IMG/VR virus record: IMGVR_UViG_3300025327_000065
Location: 1-42,379 of that record
Origin: a virus
Reading direction: 5' to 3' (one strand)
Length of the DNA: 42,379 nt
Under the pieces are notes generated by a model, which was given only the letters and a program-made list of their open reading frames with translations, was not told where the DNA came from and made no database searches. This document shows positions 14,512 through 21,634 of this stretch, piece by piece. Position 1 is the first letter of the stretch; every line of letters starts with the position of its first letter. The position numbers and the translations under genes are program-made.

Positions 14512-14558
14512 ATATAATAAATTATATTCCCGTACCCTATTGACAATAAGAATGTCAA
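14484..14558. promoter_or_regulatory. Two TTGAC-type inverted repeats around element D
   Basis: TATTGAC-N9-GTCAATA (14484-14506) and TTGACA-N7-TGTCAA (14540-14558) flank the palindromic element at 14512-14527. The symmetric arrangement suggests an operator, a promoter bound from both sides, or hairpins at an RNA end. Confidence 0.5.
14512..14527. promoter_or_regulatory. Palindromic TATAAT-like element, copy D
   Basis: ATATAATAAATTATAT, one central change from the consensus ATATAATTAATTATAT. It precedes, in the leftward sense, the gene-free structured segment rather than a protein gene. Confidence 0.5.
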
Positions 14559-14615
14559 CTACTGCGTACTTCACATAGGGATACTATACGCTCTTAATAT
14601 CCCTAAGTCAAGCTA

Positions 14616-14726
14616 TCAGTTCAGCCTAGTCAGGCCACGCTTGATTGCTATTTCCAGCGCATCCCGGTATGACCGGGCTTTGACTTTGTAAACCCAACCA
14701 CGATATTGAATCTCATACCATTTCAT
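14616..14726 (-). CDS. 36-aa hypothetical protein
   Basis: MKWYEIQYRGWVYKVKARSY... followed by a helix (RDALEIAIKRGLTRLN). The ATG at 14726 has a strong CGGAGG site, and the palindromic element B lies 14 nt upstream. The beta-beta-alpha plan, with KVKARSYRDALEIA, resembles small bacterial and phage proteins that add one strand-helix unit. Function unknown. Confidence 0.7.
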   Translation of the reverse strand: MKWYEIQYRGWVYKVKARSYRDALEIAIKRGLTRLN

Positions 14727-14740
14727 AATGAAGCCTCCGA

Positions 14741-14756
14741 ATATAATTAATTATAA
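14741..14756. promoter_or_regulatory. Palindromic TATAAT-like element, copy B
   Basis: ATATAATTAATTATAA, 15 of 16 positions matching copies A and C. It lies upstream of the 36-aa gene, with a perfect 8-bp hairpin ATAAGAGC/GCTCTTAT (14773-14795) further upstream. Confidence 0.6.
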
Positions 14757-14828
14757 TTGCTCCGACCACCTAATAAGAGCATTTTACGCTCTTATACCTT
14801 TTAAGTCAACCACCTAGAAACAGACGCA

Positions 14829-14855
14829 CAAAAACCCCGCCCCTTTCGGGGCGGT
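14829..14855 (-). terminator. Rho-independent terminator
   Basis: In the leftward sense, CCGCCCC-GAAA-GGGGCGG is followed by a T run (TTTTTG). It lies about 25 nt after the stop of the 193-aa gene, so that gene is probably transcribed alone or with partial read-through. Confidence 0.9.
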
Positions 14856-14877
14856 GTAGTTGCGTTACTTACTTTCC

Positions 14878-15444
14878 TTACTTCTCATCCGTGTCATCGT
14901 CTGACAGCGGTTCACCATCCGGACCATTCCCGGTTATGGCGTCAGTCGCCATAACTATAACGTGCGCCTTTTGCGCTGGCGTCATGGTGCGGCAGAGGGT
15001 TGAAAGCGCGAAGTAGCAGTCTTGCAGAGTGACAGGCCGACTTGCCTTATCATTCTTATCCGCTTCAGTCTTGCCGCCAGTCTTGCGCTTCGCGCCTTCC
15101 TTCCGTGTCGTCAATTCCAGCGGGCCGTCCTTTGACAAAGCTTTGACCGTAGGAATCGCCGCAAGTTTGTGCGACTTCGCCATAGCTTGCAGATTGGCAC
15201 GCAAGAGCTTGATTAAAGCCCCTGACCGGCCGCCGCCGTCCTTTTCCGGCAACCCCTCAAGATAGCGGGCATGTGCCGTAACAGTCGCTGGACTTGTCTT
15301 GATTACACTAAACAGCATGTCAACATACTTTTGCTTTCCAGTGTACTGACCTACAGCCGCCGTATTAAGTGCGGCCAATTCCGACGCAAGTATTACTTCG
15401 GGTTTTCCCTTGCTTCCCTTGTTCACTGGGTTTTTGCTAGTCAT
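14878..15444 (-). CDS. GC-rich hypothetical protein, first leftward gene
   Basis: A 188-aa protein from the ATG at 15444 (GGAG nine nt upstream; a second in-frame ATG lies at 15459). Ala/Lys/Thr-rich, with a helical N-terminal half (YVDMLFSVIKTSPATVTAHARYL region), a basic linker (KEGAKRKTGGKTEADKND), a second helical part and an acidic C-terminus (SDDDTDEK). The gene is clearly GC-richer than the replication genes. Being first after the control region with its own terminator, it is a candidate early host-takeover protein. That role is inference from position only. Confidence 0.75.
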   Translation of the reverse strand: MTSKNPVNKGSKGKPEVILASELAALNTAAVGQYTGKQKYVDMLFSVIKTSPATVTAHARYLEGLPEKDGGGRSGALIKLLRANLQAMAKSHKLAAIPTVKALSKDGPLELTTRKEGAKRKTGGKTEADKNDKASRPVTLQDCYFALSTLCRTMTPAQKAHVIVMATDAITGNGPDGEPLSDDDTDEK

Positions 15445-15486
15445 TGTAGAATACTCCATTAAGTTACTAGGTTTATTGAGATACCA

Positions 15487-15502
15487 ATATAATTAATTAT
15501 AT
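15487..15502. promoter_or_regulatory. Palindromic TATAAT-like element, copy C
   Basis: ATATAATTAATTATAT, identical to copy A, about 41 nt upstream of the 188-aa gene. No TTGACA-like -35 is found at normal spacing, unlike the rightward promoter. Confidence 0.6.
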
Positions 15503-15592
15503 CAGTACCATTTTAGCAGCCGGACTTCCGGCTTGCTACCTAAGAGGGTTGATACCCTTGTTAGGCTGTCCCGGCATCAGGTCGGGCCTGAA

Positions 15593-15808
15593 TGGTGCAA
15601 GGTCGCGCAGCGTACCCCACCATTGGGCATTACTAAATGCAAGCTGCATGCCAACATTGATATTCAATATAATCAATGACTTAGGTATTAGACACGTTCT
15701 AATCACGCACCATCTTGGTGCACTAACTGATAATTATTATCATTTACCATGTAACCTGTTGATATTGATAGAGATTGTATGCACCAATAAAGACCATTGA
15801 GCGCACCA
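15593..15808. repeat. Five GCACCA motifs (iteron-like)
   Basis: GCACCA occurs at 15707-15712, 15781-15786 and 15803-15808, and inverted as TGGTGC at 15593-15598 and 15716-15721. The copies at 15707 and 15716 form a hairpin with a 3-nt loop. Confidence 0.5.
15728..15742. promoter_or_regulatory. Fur-box-like dyad 1
   Basis: TGATAAT-T-ATTATCA, a perfect dyad matching the 6-1-6 core (GATAAT-N-ATTATC) recognised by the iron regulator Fur. Local AT-richness means chance is possible. Confidence 0.35.
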
Positions 15809-16000
15809 AACAGGGGCAAAGCCGGGAATAGTTATACAGATCAATAACTAATATGTTACAGTATTAGTATATAGTTATATACTTATAGACATTAGTATCT
15901 GTATGGATACTATGTACTCTCATACATAATCATATAAGTATATTCTAATATACTAATATACACGGGGCCAGGTAATCCCATTACTTGAGAATAGTAATAC

Positions 16001-16015
16001 GAATGATAATCATTC
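16001..16015. promoter_or_regulatory. Fur-box-like dyad 2
   Basis: GAATGAT-A-ATCATTC contains ATGATAATCATT, the central 12 bp of the classical Fur consensus. It is nested in a larger inverted repeat TTGAGAAT/ATTCTCAA (15986-16020). Confidence 0.4.
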
Positions 16016-16339
16016 TCAATTAAGGTACCTCTGCAAGAACATAGGGGTATAGGGGCTGTGAAGATTGCGTGCGTGCGGCTAGACCCACACAGCCACAATA
16101 AAGAGGGTTTAAAAGAAAAGAAGAAAAAAGGGGGTCAAGGACTACTACTAAGAATACCCCTAGAAGGCTCTAGGAGCCTCTCTATTGAATGATAGAATAT
16201 ATACCAGCTAGAGGGGTAAAGGGGTGGGGGTGAGATCGTTTAACAGAAAGGATTACAGACTGTTCTAGTTTGTAAGTAGTTGATAATAAAGAAGAAAGAA
16301 TAATAAGAGTATGTTACATATCAAAGACTTATAAAAGAC

Positions 16340-16368
16340 TTGACATTTGTATATAAGTATGGTATAAT
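16340..16368 (+). promoter_or_regulatory. Late rightward sigma70 promoter
   Basis: Perfect consensus: TTGACA, 17-nt spacer, TATAAT. Expected transcription start is about 16375, some 23 nt before the first rightward gene. It is the only perfect consensus promoter I found and heads the structural operon, implying transcription by unmodified host RNA polymerase. Confidence 0.9.
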
Positions 16369-16397
16369 TATGACATGTTGTAAAAGTACAACAAAGA

Positions 16398-16631
16398 ATG
16401 AAAACAACCCTACTTATTTTAATGTGCTTTCTTCATCAGCCAGTAGCTTTGTTCTTAGGAACGGAGGTTGATTCTACAACAACTCCTTTCATCAGTGCTC
16501 CTATCAGTGCAGAAGCTAAACAGGCTGCTATTACTCTTTGTAAAGAAGATGAACCTAGTTTACCAGAAAACTTTAAGATTTGGCACTTAGATAAGATTAA
16601 TAAATATACTTTAACTTTAAAGGACAATTAA
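16398..16631 (+). CDS. Hypothetical protein with hydrophobic N-terminus
   Basis: A 77-aa protein, MKTTLLILMCFLHQPVALFL..., whose first ~20 residues form a hydrophobic segment after one Lys, possibly a signal peptide or anchor. The rest is polar. First gene behind the late promoter, 23 nt from the expected start. The ribosome site is weak. Unknown function. Confidence 0.6.
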   Translation: MKTTLLILMCFLHQPVALFLGTEVDSTTTPFISAPISAEAKQAAITLCKEDEPSLPENFKIWHLDKINKYTLTLKDN

Positions 16632-16634
16632 TTA

Positions 16635-16811
16635 ATGCAAGACAACAAAGATAAGAATAAAGATGGTACTCGCTGTATGACAGCTTCAGAATTAATTACT
16701 ATGATAGCCCACTATGAAGCCTACGCAATAGAAAAACAATCCAATGGAGAAGAGCCACTCTCAAAAGAAGCTTGGCTCAATAGCCAAGGGATGAGGAATT
16801 GTAGTAATTGA
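16635..16811 (+). CDS. 58-aa hypothetical protein
   Basis: MQDNKDKNKDGTRCMTASEL..., a polar N-terminus followed by a helix (ELITMIAHYEAYAIEKQ). The ATG lies 3 nt after the preceding stop, with no clear ribosome site, so translation would be coupled. Unknown function. Confidence 0.55.
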   Translation: MQDNKDKNKDGTRCMTASELITMIAHYEAYAIEKQSNGEEPLSKEAWLNSQGMRNCSN

Positions 16812-16818
16812 GGTCACT

Positions 16819-16884
16819 ATGGATGACTCAGAAGATGAGGATGAAGATGGTTCTTGGCAAAGCGGCCCATTAAAGAATAGATAA
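16819..16884 (+). CDS. Possible 21-aa acidic peptide
   Basis: MDDSEDEDEDGSWQSGPLKN..., with GAGGT just upstream and a stop overlapping the next start (TAATG). Its tight fit between neighbours favours translation, but it is very short. Confidence 0.4.
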   Translation: MDDSEDEDEDGSWQSGPLKNR

Positions 16885-17225
16885 TGCCTAAACAGATATT
16901 TAAACCGGGCCAGTCAGGAAACCCCGCTGGACGGCCCAAGGGCCGGGTAAGCAAGAAGGTCTTGATAAGAGATCAATTAATAGACGCTCTTGAAAAGGAT
17001 GCAGTACAGGTAGTCAGGATGATAGTAGACAAAGCCCTTAAAGGGGACATGGTAGCAGCAAAGATTATAATGGATCGGCTCATTCCACAGCAAAAAGCAA
17101 TAGTCAGTGGTGAAGAAGGAATGAGACAACCAGTAGTGAATATAGTAGTAGGCAGTTTGAGTGAGATGAATAAAAGTAACACAATAGATGTGACCCCAAT
17201 AAAAATACTTAGTGAGGATAAATAA
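16884..17225 (+). CDS. DUF5681-like protein, candidate small terminase subunit
   Basis: A 113-aa protein beginning MPKQIFKPGQSGNPAGRPKG, the FxPGQSGNPAGRPKGSRNK-type signature of DUF5681 proteins that often sit beside large terminase genes. A helical middle (LIRDQLIDALEKDAVQVVRM) is compatible with DNA-binding and oligomerisation helices. Here it is separated from the large terminase by the foreign-looking cassette. Packaging-site recognition is inferred from context. Confidence 0.7.
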   Translation: MPKQIFKPGQSGNPAGRPKGRVSKKVLIRDQLIDALEKDAVQVVRMIVDKALKGDMVAAKIIMDRLIPQQKAIVSGEEGMRQPVVNIVVGSLSEMNKSNTIDVTPIKILSEDK

Positions 17226-17231
17226 TTAAAA

Positions 17232-17777
17232 ATGGCGAAAGTTAAAATTCACACAGATGAACTTTATGAGGATACATCTACACATGATGTTTACCGAAGA
17301 TTACTTGATGGGACTTATGAATTAGTAAAGGTTTCCGGCGCGGCGCTGGTCACGATAGCTGATGCCGATGGCAGCGTTGTTGTTGGGGCACTAAGTTCAC
17401 GATTCATGCAGCCTGTCGTTCAAGCGTCTGCTGCCTCCGCTAATGCGGATGAATTCTATGCCGATGCCACGGGGGTAAAGTGGTGGAGAATGAAAAGCTC
17501 GGTGGCGATCACTTCAGCCGAAGCGATTGTTGCCGGACAAAGCACCGATAACGATGCTGCTGGAGTGAAAACCCTGATTGATGCGGTAACGACTGTAACC
17601 ACAGGGACGTGGGATGCCCCTACGGGAGCGGCACATCCGGGAATTGTCACGTTAACCTTGGGCGAAACCGTAACTCCGTGGCAGAAATGGGACGGTACGA
17701 ATCGCATCAAGACCATCGGTATCGAACTGACAGCGGCGATGGCAGGGCAAAATGTCGTATTGGAAACGGTAGGCTGA
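17232..17777 (+). CDS. Chimeric protein: phage-like N-terminus, GC-rich C-terminal domain
   Basis: A 181-aa protein. The first ~34 residues (MAKVKIHTDELYEDTSTHDV...) use the AT-rich codons of the phage. From about 17333 onward (GAALVTIADADGSVVVGALS...) codon use turns sharply GC-rich and the sequence becomes beta-rich and Ala/Thr/Val-rich, like virion surface or fiber-tip domains. The break suggests a recombination junction where a new distal module was joined to a conserved attachment peptide. The next gene starts 2 nt downstream. It may link the tailspike to the particle. Confidence 0.7.
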   Translation: MAKVKIHTDELYEDTSTHDVYRRLLDGTYELVKVSGAALVTIADADGSVVVGALSSRFMQPVVQASAASANADEFYADATGVKWWRMKSSVAITSAEAIVAGQSTDNDAAGVKTLIDAVTTVTTGTWDAPTGAAHPGIVTLTLGETVTPWQKWDGTNRIKTIGIELTAAMAGQNVVLETVG

Positions 17778-17778
17778 C

Positions 17779-19404
17779 ATGAGCTATATCCATTACGATC
17801 TGACCCCCACCAAGTTTTTCGACCCTGGCTCATCCGGTACATCGGATGGATCAGGAACGATTACCAACCCGTTCTACACCAATGCCCAAATCAATACTTG
17901 GGTTGCCAGCCTGACGGGAGCGATGGCGGGGCAGGTGTTGGGTTTCAAACGAGGCACGAAGTTTCGCGGATATATCGCGCCTGTGGCCTCAACAAATTAT
18001 GTTTACGGTACAGCAGCCTCTCCCTACTTCATCGTGCCCTATGGAAATGCTTTGGCCGCGCCCATTATCACTTCTTCCCTGCTTTATACTGACTGGGCGC
18101 GCTATACCGGATATACAAACGTATGGGTAAAGACGGGTTTCGCTAGTGAGCCTTCCATATTTGACACGGATAGCTGGAATCGGAACTGGAAAGTTACCGG
18201 GGCCGATCTCGCCGCAAAACTCGCCGCCTTGGTCGCGGCTGGCGCGGGATTCGGTTTCTATGACAGCGGCAGTTACTACATCATCCCCCTGTCTTCCACC
18301 CCGAATGACGGTTATCACGAAGTCATGCGGGCGGATAATTACGCGCTTAATGTCACAGCCAAAAACGTAGCGGATACAGGATATATCGTAGTTTCAGGGA
18401 TTGAAACCAGAGGCGGGGTAAATTGTGGCTTAGTGGTGGATTGCAGCGCTGCGACCATAGCCGCGTCTAATGTATATATTCTCGGCAACAGGGTATTTTT
18501 CGGCGGCGAGAATAAATCGGGTTCTTCGTTTGGCCGGAACGGAATTTACATAAACGGCCCCTCAGATTCGGTCAGATTAACTGCTTCAATGGTGGCCGAA
18601 AATCTGATCGATTTTGCGGAGAACAACACTTTTGAATATCAAAATACAAATGGCCTCATTTGTGAAAATAATCGTGGGTATAATTGTCATCTTGGAAACG
18701 CTATCGCCGAGTCGTGGCAATCTAACTCTAACGCCAAGGTCCGATACAACATCGGCGCGGGGAGATATGGTAAACCCGGAGATTCTGAAAATTCAAACGG
18801 TGTTTGGATAAACAGCCGGGGTCTTGCTGGAGCCACTTTGCCTGCCAGCAATACTGGAAATGAGGTTTACTATAATCTCATGTATGACATGGTGGGGCCG
18901 CTACAAAACGGGGGAGCAAATACTTTATTTTATCATAACACTTGTGTCGGTATTGAATCCGTAGCGACTGGCGCAAACACTCCGAATGTATGTGAAACCG
19001 CCGGTTCTTCGTGGGACGTAAGAAACAATTTATTCATTTCAGCGGTTACTCATGGCTCTGCATTTAGTTTTCGTACTGTGACGGGGACGTTGACGGCTTC
19101 GGCGGCTAATCACTTCATGCGCGATTCTTTCAGAAATTATGATGCGGGAACGACATATACCTCCCTCGCCACGTGGAACGCCCAAGCCTTTCAAGGGGGG
19201 TTGGATTCTCAGTTCAGCACCTACGCCGCCAGAGCCGCCGTTTTTGATGCAGGCTATAAACCTGTGGCTGGTTCTGTTCTGCTGAACGCCGGAGAGGTGA
19301 TCGCTGGATATCAGACAAGAGACTTGGTTGGCAATGCGATAGCCGGAGTTCCGACCATTGGGTGTTATCAACTGCTTCCGTCAATACCGCGCATCACGAT
19401 TTAA
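17779..19404 (+). CDS. Tailspike, right-handed beta-helix protein
   Basis: A 541-aa protein rich in Asn, Gly and beta-branched residues. It opens with an FDPGSSGTSDGSGTITNPF segment typical of polysaccharide-binding beta-helix tailspikes, then has repeated short strands (NVYILGNRVFFGG, NGLICENNRGYNC, YNIGAG, WINSRG, YNLMYDMVG). This coil pattern is that of pectate-lyase-like folds. Such spikes bind or degrade host capsule or lipopolysaccharide. No catalytic residues can be assigned. It is GC-rich and ends with a TAATG overlap into the lyase-like gene. The position before the large terminase is unusual for a receptor-binding gene. Confidence 0.8.
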   Translation: MSYIHYDLTPTKFFDPGSSGTSDGSGTITNPFYTNAQINTWVASLTGAMAGQVLGFKRGTKFRGYIAPVASTNYVYGTAASPYFIVPYGNALAAPIITSSLLYTDWARYTGYTNVWVKTGFASEPSIFDTDSWNRNWKVTGADLAAKLAALVAAGAGFGFYDSGSYYIIPLSSTPNDGYHEVMRADNYALNVTAKNVADTGYIVVSGIETRGGVNCGLVVDCSAATIAASNVYILGNRVFFGGENKSGSSFGRNGIYINGPSDSVRLTASMVAENLIDFAENNTFEYQNTNGLICENNRGYNCHLGNAIAESWQSNSNAKVRYNIGAGRYGKPGDSENSNGVWINSRGLAGATLPASNTGNEVYYNLMYDMVGPLQNGGANTLFYHNTCVGIESVATGANTPNVCETAGSSWDVRNNLFISAVTHGSAFSFRTVTGTLTASAANHFMRDSFRNYDAGTTYTSLATWNAQAFQGGLDSQFSTYAARAAVFDAGYKPVAGSVLLNAGEVIAGYQTRDLVGNAIAGVPTIGCYQLLPSIPRITI

Positions 19405-20039
19405 TGTTCACCCTCCACGCCTCCGGTCTGCCCGACTCGATCACCCCCGGTTATCGGCAGGGATTGGGATGTTGGGAGATGCTGGTCCGGCAAAGTGATC
19501 CGCGAGGGTTCTTTGGAGACACTCCGACCAATCTATGCCAGCGAGCGCAGTTCATTGACGAGTATCGCGCTCCGATAAATAGTACCCACGGTAATAAGTT
19601 TCGTATCCTGATTCCTGACGATTGGAAGAACGATCCATTTCCCGTGCATGTTGCGGGGTCTCATTCCGTTACGAAGTCCGTTGGCCCGTGGGCGCTGTGG
19701 GTATATGGAGATCACTTTGTATGGGAGGCGGCGGTCCCTGATCCGGCAAACGTTAGTAACAGCGGAAATGGTTTTCGCGTTGCGATTCATCGAGAGATTC
19801 CGATCATCAAGGAACGCTGGCATAACTTCACGCTTATCGAGCATATCTCGCAAGGGACAAATAACGGCTATTACGACCTGACGGTGGACGGGACGAAGCT
19901 GTGCAGTCCGAAGGATTACTATGGGGAGACGCTTCATGCCGACGATGTTGGGCCGCCCTACACGCAGTTCGGGCCTTATGTGTTTGATCACTGGCCAGTC
20001 GGGGTAACGTACCGGCGCGTGTTTATGGTGCTTGGATGA
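19404..20039 (+). CDS. Polysaccharide lyase-like (concanavalin-fold) protein
   Basis: A 211-aa protein beginning MFTLHASGLPDSITPGYRQG. The order of motifs (NKFRILIPDDW, GPWALWVYGDHF, GFRVAIHREIP, RWHNFTLIEHIS, GYYDLTVDGTKL) matches jelly-roll heparin-lyase-like polysaccharide lyases (PF14099 type). It has no signal peptide and is in the tailspike operon, so it is probably a virion depolymerase. I chose the ATG overlapping the tailspike stop; the frame is open 42 nt further upstream. Family call by motif pattern, substrate unknown. Confidence 0.65.
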   Translation: MFTLHASGLPDSITPGYRQGLGCWEMLVRQSDPRGFFGDTPTNLCQRAQFIDEYRAPINSTHGNKFRILIPDDWKNDPFPVHVAGSHSVTKSVGPWALWVYGDHFVWEAAVPDPANVSNSGNGFRVAIHREIPIIKERWHNFTLIEHISQGTNNGYYDLTVDGTKLCSPKDYYGETLHADDVGPPYTQFGPYVFDHWPVGVTYRRVFMVLG

Positions 20040-20308
20040 AAAAACTGATTCCGCTCTTGCTGTTGGTTTGCTCAAGCGCATGGGCGGCTTCGGTGGATAT
20101 GACCTCGGCCATGTGGCAGGTCACCGTGGATTCCAGTCACCCGCCCAAGGTGTATTTCATCTATACCGACACGAATGGGGAAAAAATGTGCCAATGGGCT
20201 GATCTGTCCAAGCCCGTCACTCCGATGCGGACTAATGGAGTGTTCTTCATGCTGAATCATTATCAAGGCGCGAACACGGCGGAAGATTGGAAGATTTGTT
20301 ATCCATGA
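20036..20308 (+). CDS. Small secreted protein with signal peptide
   Basis: A 90-aa protein with a textbook Sec signal: MKKLIP, a Leu-rich core, and a likely cleavage after SSAWA (about residue 17). The ~70-residue mature part (SVDMTSAMWQVTVDSSHPPK...) has two Cys that could form a disulfide. It overlaps the lyase-like gene by four bases (ATGA) and is GC-rich like the rest of the cassette. It would act in the periplasm or outside the cell, which is unusual inside a head/tail operon. Confidence 0.75.
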   Translation: MKKLIPLLLLVCSSAWAASVDMTSAMWQVTVDSSHPPKVYFIYTDTNGEKMCQWADLSKPVTPMRTNGVFFMLNHYQGANTAEDWKICYP

Positions 20309-20359
20309 CGAACCAGCCTACCGGCCAGCGTGACCGGATAGAAACATAAGGAAATATAA

Positions 20360-21631
20360 TTGGATTTACAGTTCAATCTTCACCAAGGACAACTTGAAGT
20401 TTTCAACAATTATAAGAGATTTAAAATTGTTGTGGCTGGTCGTAGGTGGGGTAAATCAAGACTTGCTTGTGTTACTCTTCTTATAGAAGGTCTTAAGAAC
20501 ACTAATGAGTTTGGATACAGTCTTGCTGGAAAAGAAGTATATTATATAGCCCCTACGTTTGAACAAGCTAAACGTATTATGTGGGGTTTGATTAAGCAAT
20601 TAGGAACCAAGGTCATTGCATCCGTCTATGAAAATACTGGTAGTATTACACTTATCAATGGACGAAAGATAGAGCTTAAAGGTGCGGATAGACCCGACAC
20701 TCTACGAGGCGTTGGCCTTGGTTATGTGGTCTTGGATGAGATTGCCGACATGAAACCTGAAGTTTGGGAACAGATCATACGGCCATCTCTTGCTGATGTC
20801 AAAGGTGGTGCTCTTTTTATTGGAACACCAAAAGGCAAAAACCACTTCTTTAATCTTGTGGAAGATGCACAGTTGGATGAAAAAGAGTGGGGTACATTCT
20901 CATTTAAGAGCATAGAGAACCCTACACTTGACAGTAAAGAAATAGAATCTTCACGAAAGAATATGTCTACAGAGTCCTTTCGTCAGGAGTTTGAGGCATC
21001 GTTTTCGTCATCTGGTTCGGGATTATTCAAAGAAGAATGGGTTAAGATAGACCCCAAAGAACCAGTTGACGGTTCTTATTACATAGCAGTAGACCTTGCA
21101 GGGTACTCGGAAGAGACTGGCAAGGCTGAAGCAAAGATAAAGAGACGGGATGAGCACGCTATTGCTATTGTAAAGCAACACAATGGTGGTTGGTGGGTAA
21201 AGGAAATAAAGACTGGTAGGTGGGGGGTTCGTGAAACTGCTCTTCAGATTATCAAGGCGGCAAAGGACAATCACGCTATTGTTACAGGGATTGAAAAAGG
21301 AGCTTTGATGAACGCGGTACTTCCGTATCTTGAAGATACAAAAAGACGTATTGGATGTTACCCACACATAGTTCCTCTTTCTCATGGTGGAAAGAGTAAA
21401 AATGACAGGGTGCTTTGGGGATTACAAGGTCGCTTTGAGCATGGAAAGATTCAATTAAATAAGGGGGCATGGAACCAGAAGTTTATAGAACAACTTATGG
21501 ATTTTCCCAACCCTCTTGCTCACGATGACATGATAGATGCACTTGCTTATATTGACCAGATGGCAATTCAAAGTTATGGAGAAATTGAAATCGACGAATG
21601 GGAGCCTTTAGACTCCTTCGTTGGTATTTAA
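20360..21631 (+). CDS. terL: Terminase large subunit
   Basis: A 423-aa packaging motor with both domains. The ATPase has Walker A AGRRWGKS (26-33), Walker B VVLDE (D126, E127) and the coupling-region FIGTPKGKN. The RNase H-like nuclease has its first acidic residue in YYIAVDLAG (D245) and a late HDDMIDALAY. It cuts and pumps DNA into proheads through the portal. The start is TTG at 20360 with AAGGAA upstream; sequence from the start matches the expected Q-motif region (NLHQGQLEV), so little is missing. AT-rich phage codon use resumes here after the GC-rich cassette. Confidence 0.95.
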   Translation: MDLQFNLHQGQLEVFNNYKRFKIVVAGRRWGKSRLACVTLLIEGLKNTNEFGYSLAGKEVYYIAPTFEQAKRIMWGLIKQLGTKVIASVYENTGSITLINGRKIELKGADRPDTLRGVGLGYVVLDEIADMKPEVWEQIIRPSLADVKGGALFIGTPKGKNHFFNLVEDAQLDEKEWGTFSFKSIENPTLDSKEIESSRKNMSTESFRQEFEASFSSSGSGLFKEEWVKIDPKEPVDGSYYIAVDLAGYSEETGKAEAKIKRRDEHAIAIVKQHNGGWWVKEIKTGRWGVRETALQIIKAAKDNHAIVTGIEKGALMNAVLPYLEDTKRRIGCYPHIVPLSHGGKSKNDRVLWGLQGRFEHGKIQLNKGAWNQKFIEQLMDFPNPLAHDDMIDALAYIDQMAIQSYGEIEIDEWEPLDSFVGI

Positions 21632-21634
21632 AAA

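Larger units (their letters stand above)
15445..16339. other. Divergent control region, no convincing genes
   Basis: About 900 bp between the leftward and rightward units. It holds palindromic element C, a hairpin TAGC-a-GCCGG-ACTT-CCGGC-tt-GCTA (15514-15538), AGGGT-TGAT-ACCCT near 15545, five GCACCA motifs, two Fur-box-like dyads, a 7-bp inverted repeat GGCTGTG/CACAGCC (16054-16094), G-rich blocks (16130-16230) and TA-rich DNA (15840-15960). Short open frames here lack ribosome sites and protein-like composition. It is the best candidate for transcription control and perhaps the replication origin. Confidence 0.7.

Noticed and set aside
13955-14530. A group I intron in the gene-free segment
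   Set aside because: It does not interrupt a recognisable gene or tRNA, and I could not find the conserved P, Q, R and S core elements.
13936-15538. N4-type hairpin promoters for a virion RNA polymerase
   Set aside because: N4 hairpins have short stems with 3-nt loops close to the start site; the dyads here vary in stem and loop, and no giant virion RNA polymerase gene exists in the window.
15549-15800. An 83-codon plus-strand open frame in the control region
   Set aside because: No ribosome site, mixed composition, overlaps hairpins and GCACCA motifs; looks like chance in non-coding DNA.
18146-19371. Several open frames on both strands inside the tailspike gene
   Set aside because: GC-rich DNA leaves long alternative frames open; the 541-aa frame has beta-helix composition and coupled neighbours, the others do not.
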